From Avibacterium sp. 20-132 (GTDB taxonomy: Bacteria; Pseudomonadota; Gammaproteobacteria; Enterobacterales; Pasteurellaceae), in the NCBI RefSeq assembly GCF_023611925.1, contig NZ_CP091456.1, positions 1,461,001-1,525,000 on the forward strand: a stretch of DNA of 64,000 nt, given 5' to 3'. The notes under the pieces were generated by a model that was not told where the DNA came from, did not search any database, and saw nothing but the letters and a program-made list of their open reading frames with translations. The position numbers and the translations under genes are program-made. Below, piece after piece: positions 39,748 through 47,528 of the stretch; position 1 is the stretch's first letter; every line of letters begins with the position of its first letter.

Positions 39748-40042
39748 TTATGATTTATTTTCTACCTTGTTTTTAGTTCTCTATAAATTCATTTAATAGC
39801 TTGCCTATATTTTTCTTTTATAAGGTCAAAAATTAAATATTGCAGTATTAAATTAATTTGGAATTTTATTCTGATTTTTATTATCTTTCCGGTTTTAAAT
39901 ATTTTTAATTCTATTTCATTTATCGTTTTTCATCTTTTTATAGTTTTTTATCCTGAAAATGTAGCTTTAACTTTAGTCCTTGCTGTGTTATTGTGTGCAT
40001 CCATCATTGTTGTGGATGATGTAATAAAAAGGAATATAACAA
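39748..40042 (+). other. AT-rich gap before the NRAMP-like gene
   Basis: 295 bases without a gene. No clear terminator for the tRNA operon is visible. AATATTGCAGTATT near 39836 is a near-palindrome. A small hairpin CATCCA (39998-40003) / TGGATG (40013-40018) sits about 25 bases before the start codon, in the probable leader of the transporter. No known metal riboswitch was recognised. Confidence 0.4.
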
Positions 40043-41305
40043 ATGACAACGACTTCAAATTTCAATGCTTCTACGTGGCGTTCTAAATTTTCGGCTTTAG
40101 GTCCTGGTATTTTAATGGCTTCCGCTGCGGTTGGGGGATCGCATCTTATTGCGTCAACGCAAGCTGGGGCGATTTATGGCTGGCAATTAGCGATTATTAT
40201 TCTTCTTGCAAATTTATTTAAATACCCTTTTTTCCGTTTTGGTACTCAGTACACCTTAAGTACAGGGAAAACCTTGCTAGAGGGTTATAAAGAAAAAGGA
40301 TATTTTTATTTATTAATTTTTTTCTTGCTTAATGTTTTTGCGACAGCGATTAATACAGCTGGAGTAGGCATTGTAACTGCAGCGATTTTAAGTTTTATTT
40401 TACCTAAAGAATGGGGATTAAGTATTTCTCAGGTGAGTACGGTTATTATTGTCCTAACTTGGTGTATTTTATTGCTTGGTAAATACCGCTTTTTAGATCG
40501 TTTATCGAAATGGATTATGATTGCATTGACTACGGCAACTGTAACAGCAGTAATTATTGCCGTTTTCAAGGAAAAAGTGATTGCACCAGACTTTATTGAG
40601 CCATCTCCTTGGAATATGCTTTCGCTTGGTTTTATTGTTGCCTTAATGGGCTGGATGCCAGCACCTATTGAAATTTCTGCAATTAACTCAATGTGGGTTG
40701 TGGCCAAAAGACGTTTTACCCATATAAATTATAAAGATGGACTGTTTGATTTTAATGTAGGCTTTATTGGTACCGCTATTCTAGCAATGGTATTTTTAGC
40801 ATTAGGGGCGCTCATTCAGTATGGTTCTGGAGAAGCCGTGGAACAAGCAGGCGTGAAATATATTGCGCAATTAATTAAAATGTATGCTTATGCTATTGGA
40901 GATTGGTCTCGCTTATTAATTGCCTTTGTTGCATTAATGTGTATGTTCGGAACAACAATCACGGTGATCGATGGCTATTCCCGAGCGAATGCTGAGGCTC
41001 TACGTTTATTATTAAATCATAAAGAGCAGTCACCAAAACAATTGGCTTTATGGATGACCTTTGCCGCAGTAGCAGGCATAATTATCATTAGTTTCTTTAT
41101 GAGTGATGTCGCAACAATGTTGCGCTTTGCTATGATTTGCTCTTTTGTTTCAACGCCTATTTTTGCCTATCTTAACCTTTCTCTCGTCTTAAAAGGTGAA
41201 CATAAGGTTGAAGGGGGGTTATTATGGTTGTCATTTATTGGGCTTATTTATTTATCTTTGTTTACTGTGTTATTTATTTCATATCAAGTCGGTTGGATTG
41301 GTTAG
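40043..41305 (+). CDS. NRAMP-family transporter lacking canonical metal motifs
   Basis: 420-aa protein with about 11 membrane spans and overall NRAMP resemblance (SALGPGILMASAAVGGSHLI at the start of span 1). Known NRAMP metal transporters carry DPGN in span 1 and MPH in span 6. Here the corresponding positions read GGSH (31-34) and MPAP (about 205-208, in GWMPAPIEIS). The usual Mn/Fe site is therefore not conserved and the substrate may be different (Mg or a non-metal solute). RBS AAAGGAATATAAC. Convergent with the slam gene. Confidence 0.82.
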   Translation: MTTTSNFNASTWRSKFSALGPGILMASAAVGGSHLIASTQAGAIYGWQLAIIILLANLFKYPFFRFGTQYTLSTGKTLLEGYKEKGYFYLLIFFLLNVFATAINTAGVGIVTAAILSFILPKEWGLSISQVSTVIIVLTWCILLLGKYRFLDRLSKWIMIALTTATVTAVIIAVFKEKVIAPDFIEPSPWNMLSLGFIVALMGWMPAPIEISAINSMWVVAKRRFTHINYKDGLFDFNVGFIGTAILAMVFLALGALIQYGSGEAVEQAGVKYIAQLIKMYAYAIGDWSRLLIAFVALMCMFGTTITVIDGYSRANAEALRLLLNHKEQSPKQLALWMTFAAVAGIIIISFFMSDVATMLRFAMICSFVSTPIFAYLNLSLVLKGEHKVEGGLLWLSFIGLIYLSLFTVLFISYQVGWIG

Positions 41306-41361
41306 TCTAAAATTTAGAAAAAAATCACCGCACTTTTATATAATCTAAATTTTACTGATTC

Positions 41362-41408
41362 AGGAGAGCTATAGTCTCGATTTCTAGATCGAACGCTCTC
41401 CTTTTTTA
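41362..41408 (+). terminator. Terminator after the NRAMP-like gene
   Basis: AGGAGAGC (41362-41369) pairs with GCTCTCCT (41395-41402), with an inner TCGAT/ATCGA stem, followed by TTTTTTATTTTT. A separate upstream inverted repeat AAAATTTAGA (41309-41318) / TCTAAATTTT (41344-41353) flanks an uptake signal. The double structure resembles a short RNA gene, but no good promoter was found. Confidence 0.75.
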
Positions 41409-41465
41409 TTTTTACCATCTTAGCCAGTCAAGCTAAGAATGATAAGTACTAAAGGAGAATTTATA

Positions 41466-42884
41466 TTAAAATATTTTTTGTATTTCCAATGCGATGCTAT
41501 GTTTGTGATAAGGAATATTTAAGCTATTGCTGTTCACCCGTTGATAGTTATAGCTTAATGTTGGCACTATTCCCATGAATTGAATACGGGGTGACCAGAT
41601 GGATGTTGAGAATTGCGTTTCTCGATCTTGCCGTTTGGCATTACCACTTAACCCCCAATAAAATGGCGCTTTGTAGTATTTTTGTTCACGAGCAAGGCGT
41701 AAACGGACACCAATATTTTCGTTTTGATAGCCTATATTGAGATTCGCCCGATATTTTATATACCGATCTTGTGGATAAGCGGTAGCATATTTTTTACCTA
41801 TATCAACGGAAATGCCGGCATACCATTTTGAGTTAATGTTCCAAGAATTGCTCAACGATAAATTTTGCGTGTAGTTTGTGAGATGTTCATATTGTTTCTG
41901 CCGATACCTTTCAGTGGCATAATTAAATGCAATTTTACTGCGAAAATAGTTGGTCCATTGATATTGCCAACTGGTTGTTATACCAAAATGATTCGTATAG
42001 GGCTTTCCTGAAAAAACGCGTAATCCTGAATAAGGTTCTAGTGTAAATTGATGATGATAATTTGCATAGCCGAATGGTATTGTTATTCGCCCATAAAAAT
42101 CATTATATTGGTGGTAAGTGCGGTATATTTTTCCGATAAAATCGCTTTGCCATTGCGCATAAAAACCATTTGGCATAAAAAAAGTTTTTCGATTTCCAAA
42201 TTGATAGCCTAATCCTTTATCCGCAAGTTTTTTTTCAAATGAAAAGGCACCGATTTTTTGTTTATCTGGCGCATTATTAATATTTTTATCATTGAGAAAT
42301 TCAATTGCAATATAGTGTTTCCATGCTTTGCGCGATTGGAGGTATTGATCGACTTTTTCTAGTTGAGTAATAAATTGCGGGGAGGATGTCGTTGTTAAGT
42401 GCTGTTGAACAAGTTCAGTAGCTTGCCAAATTTGTTGATTTAGTAGAAGACTATCAATATGGTGAAAAATGGCTTTTTCCGAATTAGGGTAAAGTGTTTC
42501 TACTTTTGTAAACTCTGTTATAGCTAGGGGATATTGTTGTGCTGATTTTGCTACGAGTCCTTTTGCATAAGCAATGATAATTGGATTTGGATGAGTACTC
42601 GTTTCATAGACAGGAAGAATTTTTTTGAGTAGTGGAATATGTTCCTGCGCAATCGCAAGATTTATCACTTTTTGTAATAATTCTGGCGTATGGCGTAATT
42701 GTTCTGCCTTCATCTTAAGAGGCATTGAAGAAGTTTTTGGGGTTTCCTGCCAAGAGGAGGAAGAATTAATATGGATTGGCTCATAATTTAATTCTGGCGC
42801 TTCTTTTATATCTATGTTTTGTGGTAAAGCCCAGATTTTACTCGATAGAATAAGGGGAAGAATTAAAAATGTTGTTTTTTTCAT
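41466..42884 (-). CDS. Slam-type surface lipoprotein translocon
   Basis: 472-aa outer-membrane protein: signal peptide (residues 1-19, ending IWALP), an N-terminal helical TPR region (about 60-200) and a C-terminal beta-barrel (about 200-472) of aromatic-rich alternating strands ending in IQKIF with terminal Phe. This matches Slam (DUF560), which moves lipoproteins such as TbpB to the cell surface in Neisseria and Pasteurellaceae. Its position as last gene behind a TbpB-like lipoprotein and TbpA-like receptor strongly supports that. A hairpin separates it from the receptor gene, so expression may be lower. Confidence 0.87.
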   Translation of the reverse strand: MKKTTFLILPLILSSKIWALPQNIDIKEAPELNYEPIHINSSSSWQETPKTSSMPLKMKAEQLRHTPELLQKVINLAIAQEHIPLLKKILPVYETSTHPNPIIIAYAKGLVAKSAQQYPLAITEFTKVETLYPNSEKAIFHHIDSLLLNQQIWQATELVQQHLTTTSSPQFITQLEKVDQYLQSRKAWKHYIAIEFLNDKNINNAPDKQKIGAFSFEKKLADKGLGYQFGNRKTFFMPNGFYAQWQSDFIGKIYRTYHQYNDFYGRITIPFGYANYHHQFTLEPYSGLRVFSGKPYTNHFGITTSWQYQWTNYFRSKIAFNYATERYRQKQYEHLTNYTQNLSLSNSWNINSKWYAGISVDIGKKYATAYPQDRYIKYRANLNIGYQNENIGVRLRLAREQKYYKAPFYWGLSGNAKRQDRETQFSTSIWSPRIQFMGIVPTLSYNYQRVNSNSLNIPYHKHSIALEIQKIF

Positions 42885-42902
42885 TTTGCTTATTACTCAA
42901 GA

Positions 42903-42935
42903 AAATGCAGTATGCCTGAATGTCATACTGCATTT
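42903..42935 (-). terminator. Attenuator-like hairpin between receptor and slam genes
   Basis: A perfect 12-pair stem AAATGCAGTATG/CATACTGCATTT with a 9-base loop. Read on the minus strand it follows the receptor stop codon and runs into TTTTC, with the slam start about 20 bases beyond. The short U-tract suggests partial termination, which would set a low slam-to-receptor ratio. Confidence 0.7.
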
Positions 42936-42944
42936 AATAACCTA

Positions 42945-45500
42945 TTAGAATTTAATTTCTAGTCCTGCGAAGAAGTTACGTCCCGGGGCGGCCACGACAG
43001 AATAGTTTGGCGTGTCTAAATTCGTTTCTAAACTGCCATTCCATACTGTTTGTCGAGCGGATTCCCAAGTCACATAGCGGTAATTAAATAAATTATAGAT
43101 CCCTGCTCGGAATGTCATATATTTATTAAATCGATAATGCCCAGTGAGATCGGCAATGATCCAAGATTTGGTTTTAATGTGAGAACGGCTTTCTTCTATC
43201 ACACCTAAAGGTGAACTATCTTGGGCAACCAATTCTCCACTATCTTTGCCTTTGGAATAGGTTGTAACGAAGTTAATCCCCCATTTTTCTTCTGGTGAGA
43301 GGTAAGAGATTCCATAGACCACGCGTAATGGTTGAATAGAATCAAGGGAGTATGCTCTTCCTTCATATCCTTCAGGCATTTTGGCTGGTCCGCCAATTTG
43401 CTGCGTTTTACTGATTTTAGCAAAGAGATTAATTCCTTCAGGAAAGCGTTCCCATAAACTATATAGATCTAAATTGGCACTAATATCATAGCCACGTACT
43501 TTGATATCTTGTGTATTGTAATAGAATAGGTCACCTCGTCCTTGCCCTGTAGGTTTTTTTAGAGAGGCAAGAGCAATCATATTTTTATAGGTTGCCCAGA
43601 AATAACTGCTTTTTAGGCGTAATGCTTTGTATTCAAATTCTGCACCAATTTCTTGATTGCGTGAGTACTCTTTGTCTAATTTTCCTTGGATTGAATGTCC
43701 ATAGGCATTGAGATCAGGACCTAGCTGTTCATAAACAGACGGGATTCTAAATCCACTACTATTACGGTAAGTAAGGGCTAATGGTTCGATAATTTGATAT
43801 TTTATACCCAGATCCCAAGAGAGGTTTTGGTATTTACTTTGTTTGAATTGAATAGAGCGTTGCTGTTCCTCAAGGGTCGGGTTACCTTTAAATTGATAGT
43901 GATCATAACGTAATGCACTAGAGATAAACCATTTTTGTCCTAGCGTGATAGAGTCGCTTATACCTATAAAATAATGGCGACTTTTTATTGGACTAATTGG
44001 GTGAAAATCAATATGGTGTTTACCAGCAAATTCACGAGGTCCTGAGCCGACACGTTTATAAATGATGTCACTAAAACGATCATAATCATAAAAATGATGC
44101 TTACTCAATATTGTGCCGAGAACTACGCGGGTATCGTGTCCTGTTTCTCCCCATTCCCAGAGTTTATTCAAATTGAGATCGAAGCGATAGTCTGTTTGTT
44201 TGCTATTAACAATATGATGCCAAGATTTTTGCCCTTCTTCAGTTGCCCAGCAATTCGCATCTACGGAAGGCCATTTGGCACAATTTAACCGCTTCACTTC
44301 TGATTTCATAATCAGATCACGTTTATCAAAACGAACCACCGCAGAGTTTACCCAAGCAGCTTCGTCTTTTGCATCAAAACGGTACTCTAATCCAATTCTA
44401 TTGTTTTGATGAGTATCAAAATAAAATTGTGAAGGGGTATATTGAATCCGTTTTGTTGAGATTTCATCATAGAAAGGGGATTCAGGGTAGAGTACACCAT
44501 TAATCAGATGCTTTTCTTGACCATTATAATAATTTGGACGTTGCATTTCTCGCATTTTATATTGTTGTTTAGTTCGATTTAATACAATGCCCAAGTAGTG
44601 TTGAGGGGTAAAATGCCAACCAAATTTACTCAGTAATGAATGACTTTCATAATCGAGTGGATTAGGAATACGACGACGTACGCCACTTACTTCTTCCATA
44701 CTGACCCAACGCCCTTTTTTATTCATAATAGGATCGACAGGATCAGCGTGATTCGCAATGAAAAGCGTGCCTTTATAAAGATCTTTATGCGCTTGAATTT
44801 CATGTCCATTACGATGAGAATATTGCACAAACCCATCGAATTTCCCCGCTCGGAAAGCTAAACCACCGCTATATAATTTTCGCTTATCTTTGGAGGTATA
44901 GTCTGTTTTAAAACGACCGCCTATGGATTGATCGGGCTGTAAGAAATCATCAACATTCTTCGTTTCCATTGATACAGCACCACCTAATGCCCCACTACCA
45001 GATTCAGCAGATGATGCGCCTTTTCTTAGATCAAGTAGTCGAAGATCTTCATATTCCACATCATTTTTTGCTGAACCGGATAACATTGAAAATGTACCGC
45101 TTGCATCATGTCTTTTCAATGTTGATGAAGCACCTAATCCATCTAGATCAATAGCGACTCGATCTTGATCAACTCCACGTATAGAAAACCCTCTAGTGGT
45201 TCCTCGTCCTCCCGCTTCGGTGATTGAAACACCGGGATCGTAGCGTGTGATATCACGAATATTTTCTATTTGTTCATTTTGTATTTGAGCCTGATTTTTA
45301 CGTACTTCCCCTAAGCCAGAAACATTTTGCTTCTGTTTTTCAAATTTCTCTTTAATATGAATTGTTTCTAGTGTTGTAATCTCGGACTCTTCTAACGCCT
45401 CTTGCTGATTTTCTGCTTGAACATAAAGTGCGGTACAAAAAAGACAAAAAACGAGATTCATTTTATTTATGAGAGAAATGGTATTCTTTGCTGACATCAT
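42945..45500 (-). CDS. TonB-dependent receptor, TbpA-like
   Basis: 851-aa outer-membrane receptor with signal peptide (about residues 1-29), a TonB box-like segment (TLETIHIKE, 44-52), plug domain (about 60-185, with RGFSIRGVDQDRVAIDLDGL and GSGALGGAVSMETK) and a 22-strand barrel. The end YNLFNYRYVTWESARQT...APGRNFFAGLEIKF is very like TbpA. It is about 60 residues shorter than typical TbpA. The region 238-290, matching extracellular loop 3, is short and lacks the Cys pair and helix-finger stretch I recall from meningococcal TbpA. Host transferrin is the default ligand, but another host iron or haem protein is possible. RBS GGAAAGA; it starts 9 bases after the lipoprotein stop. Confidence 0.9.
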   Translation of the reverse strand: MMSAKNTISLINKMNLVFCLFCTALYVQAENQQEALEESEITTLETIHIKEKFEKQKQNVSGLGEVRKNQAQIQNEQIENIRDITRYDPGVSITEAGGRGTTRGFSIRGVDQDRVAIDLDGLGASSTLKRHDASGTFSMLSGSAKNDVEYEDLRLLDLRKGASSAESGSGALGGAVSMETKNVDDFLQPDQSIGGRFKTDYTSKDKRKLYSGGLAFRAGKFDGFVQYSHRNGHEIQAHKDLYKGTLFIANHADPVDPIMNKKGRWVSMEEVSGVRRRIPNPLDYESHSLLSKFGWHFTPQHYLGIVLNRTKQQYKMREMQRPNYYNGQEKHLINGVLYPESPFYDEISTKRIQYTPSQFYFDTHQNNRIGLEYRFDAKDEAAWVNSAVVRFDKRDLIMKSEVKRLNCAKWPSVDANCWATEEGQKSWHHIVNSKQTDYRFDLNLNKLWEWGETGHDTRVVLGTILSKHHFYDYDRFSDIIYKRVGSGPREFAGKHHIDFHPISPIKSRHYFIGISDSITLGQKWFISSALRYDHYQFKGNPTLEEQQRSIQFKQSKYQNLSWDLGIKYQIIEPLALTYRNSSGFRIPSVYEQLGPDLNAYGHSIQGKLDKEYSRNQEIGAEFEYKALRLKSSYFWATYKNMIALASLKKPTGQGRGDLFYYNTQDIKVRGYDISANLDLYSLWERFPEGINLFAKISKTQQIGGPAKMPEGYEGRAYSLDSIQPLRVVYGISYLSPEEKWGINFVTTYSKGKDSGELVAQDSSPLGVIEESRSHIKTKSWIIADLTGHYRFNKYMTFRAGIYNLFNYRYVTWESARQTVWNGSLETNLDTPNYSVVAAPGRNFFAGLEIKF

Positions 45501-45509
45501 TCTTTCCTT

Positions 45510-47294
45510 TTATTGTTGAATTTGTTTTCCACCAAAAACGGCACCAAAAGTTTTGTCTTCTTTTATTACCGTTCCGCCAATTTCATTAGCGTTTGTACCG
45601 TAAAAATGACCTGATACATTTGCATCACCTGTAATAACGGCACCGGAGCCGGTAATATTGCCATCGTGTACAGCTAGATTTGCTTTTCCATTAAAGCCAT
45701 TTTCAGTAATAGACAAATTCTCAAATTTTACTGCTGAAGTTCCGCCATTATTTTTTAATTCACCAGAGACTTGGCGAGTCGCAAAATTTGCCGTAAATTC
45801 TGCATCTTGATAACGTCTAGATACATTAGCCGCTTGACCTTTACCAAAGCCATACCAATGTCCGTGATACTTTACTTCACCCGTTACAGGGATTTCAGAA
45901 ATAGGTGTAACATAGCCTTGAACAAACAGATTGCCTCGCTTCTCGGTTTTATTATCTGCCTGTTTTATTTCGTGATTTTCAACACCAAAACGTAAAAAAT
46001 TAAAATCTCCACAGCATATTTTATCTGTGTTAGTAGTATCTAAATTAACCAAAATGCCATCAATTTGAAGCTTATTAATATCACCAGAAAAATTTTGTGA
46101 TTGTGGTTTATTTTCAGAAAAGGTGTTACTATCCCCTTCATTGGTAAAAGGTAAAGTTTGAGCATTTAGGTGTTTACCGTCAGTTTCAACGGCTTCTTCT
46201 GAATTTTGCTTAGCGGCAAAAACACCTGCAAAATGATTATCTTCTGACCATACCCGCCCAGCTAATTGTTTTGCTTTTTCACCCGCAAAAGAGCCTAATA
46301 CCTTTGCATTTTGCGGTAACGGAGGGTTGTCATTTCCATCATTAGCAAAAAGCGTGGTTTGACCATTTTTTGTGGCATTACCACGGAAACCGTTTTCTGT
46401 AATCGTTGCGTTAATGTCATAAACAATTTTTTTATCATTTCTATCAACCGCATCTAATGTTCCCGTTACCGTTTTATTTGAGAAATCAACGGTGAAAACC
46501 GCTTTATTTTGTTTTGATGTTCCACCAGCTTGTTTGCCTGTTTCGTAGTATGAACCACTACCGCTACCTTTTTGTGGCGTATAGGTTGCATATTCCCAAA
46601 CACCACTATAAGTTGCCTTTCCTTTCATTGGCATATCCATCGTTTTTTCACGAATGGCATAAAAAATATTATTATAGCTTTGGCCTTTAGGAAGTACTGT
46701 TTTCGGATCTTGTTCAATTAATTCAATAAAACCGACTTTGACATCACCATATTCTGTGATTTTGAGGTAAATATAATTGGTGCTATCTTCTTTCGCATAA
46801 AAAACCAATGTATCGTTCTTATCTCCTATTGATGCAAATTGTGAAATATTTTTTACCGCTCTTTTCCATACTTTCTTACCATTTTCATCAATAACTTGAA
46901 TAGATTCAGAATGAGGTTGATGATCGTGGGTTAGAGGATAATCACCTTTAAATAATAGGACATCATAGTCTTTAGGATTAAGGTTGGTACGTGCATCGGT
47001 AATTACTCGTTTTTGGCTTTTTACATCTTCAAAATCACTATTCATTACACTACCATCGCGACCCGGTCCCCAAGGGGTTGTAGCTACCCAGCCCATTTCA
47101 CTCAAGTCTTCTGGGGCAGGAGATTCTAATTTTTTGCCATTATTTTCGGTAACATAATTAGGCTTAGAGGGTTGATTATCCGTGACAACATTGGGTGGGT
47201 TAGCATTCTCTACGTCAAATCCGCCGCCACCAGAAGCACAGCTTATGCAGAATAATGAGGTGAGAGTACATAGAACGGTTTTCTTTATTTCCAT
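45510..47294 (-). CDS. TbpB-like surface lipoprotein
   Basis: 594-aa lipoprotein. The signal peptide ends CISC with lipidated Cys19, then SGGGGFDVENANPP, the glycine-rich anchor typical of TbpB. There are two repeated lobes, each with a handle and a beta-barrel. The N-lobe barrel begins ATYSGVWEYATY and ends RVWSEDNHFAGVFAAKQ; the C-lobe begins VKYHGHWYGFG and ends GTVIKEDKTFGAVFGGKQ. Two adjacent cysteines (ICCGDF) lie in the C-lobe handle. It is the first gene of the operon and should be exported to the surface by the linked Slam. Ligand specificity cannot be read from sequence. Confidence 0.88.
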   Translation of the reverse strand: MEIKKTVLCTLTSLFCISCASGGGGFDVENANPPNVVTDNQPSKPNYVTENNGKKLESPAPEDLSEMGWVATTPWGPGRDGSVMNSDFEDVKSQKRVITDARTNLNPKDYDVLLFKGDYPLTHDHQPHSESIQVIDENGKKVWKRAVKNISQFASIGDKNDTLVFYAKEDSTNYIYLKITEYGDVKVGFIELIEQDPKTVLPKGQSYNNIFYAIREKTMDMPMKGKATYSGVWEYATYTPQKGSGSGSYYETGKQAGGTSKQNKAVFTVDFSNKTVTGTLDAVDRNDKKIVYDINATITENGFRGNATKNGQTTLFANDGNDNPPLPQNAKVLGSFAGEKAKQLAGRVWSEDNHFAGVFAAKQNSEEAVETDGKHLNAQTLPFTNEGDSNTFSENKPQSQNFSGDINKLQIDGILVNLDTTNTDKICCGDFNFLRFGVENHEIKQADNKTEKRGNLFVQGYVTPISEIPVTGEVKYHGHWYGFGKGQAANVSRRYQDAEFTANFATRQVSGELKNNGGTSAVKFENLSITENGFNGKANLAVHDGNITGSGAVITGDANVSGHFYGTNANEIGGTVIKEDKTFGAVFGGKQIQQ

Positions 47295-47318
47295 AAAATA
47301 ACTCCTTATTGGTAATAG

Positions 47319-47354
47319 TTCTCATTAATATTATTATAAATAATAATTATTATC
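47319..47354 (-). promoter_or_regulatory. Fur-like AT palindrome upstream of the receptor operon
   Basis: 47337-47354 on the minus strand reads GATAATAATTATTATTTA, followed by TATAATAATATTAATGAGAA. It contains overlapping GATAAT/ATTATC-type hexamers of the Fur box. It lies 25-60 bases before the lipoprotein start, where it would overlap the promoter. Iron repression is the expected regulation for a transferrin-type receptor. Confidence 0.65.
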
Positions 47355-47485
47355 AAAAACTATTTTTCCAAATAAAGAAAATTTTCTGAAATGCTTTTTC
47401 AATAATGGTTTGTTTGATGTTTCAATATAAAGGAGATGAGAGATAATTACTAAATTTCAGGAATAAGAAAGATGTGGCGTAGTAA

Positions 47486-47511
47486 GGTGCATAGCGAAAG
47501 AGCTATGCACC
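47486..47511. other. Hairpin between prlC and the receptor operon
   Basis: A perfect 10-pair stem GGTGCATAGC/GCTATGCACC with a 6-base loop, 17 bases after the prlC stop on the minus strand. Neither side is followed by a proper U-tract, so it is more likely an mRNA 3' stabiliser than a full terminator. Confidence 0.5.
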
Positions 47512-47528
47512 AAAAAGGGAAATGAATA

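Noticed and set aside
39545..39776. ORFs of 67 and 74 codons across the tRNA-Gln genes, with duplicated MAGVLGFEPRD
   Set aside because: These are translations of the two identical tRNA-Gln genes, a well-known false protein, and not real genes.
39748..40042. Metal-sensing riboswitch in the NRAMP-like leader
   Set aside because: Only one short hairpin is visible and none of the conserved manganese riboswitch core could be recognised.
41309..41408. Small RNA gene between the NRAMP-like and slam genes
   Set aside because: Two hairpins and a terminator are present, but the TATAAT-like element at 41339 has no -35 partner; more simply a transcript end with an uptake signal.
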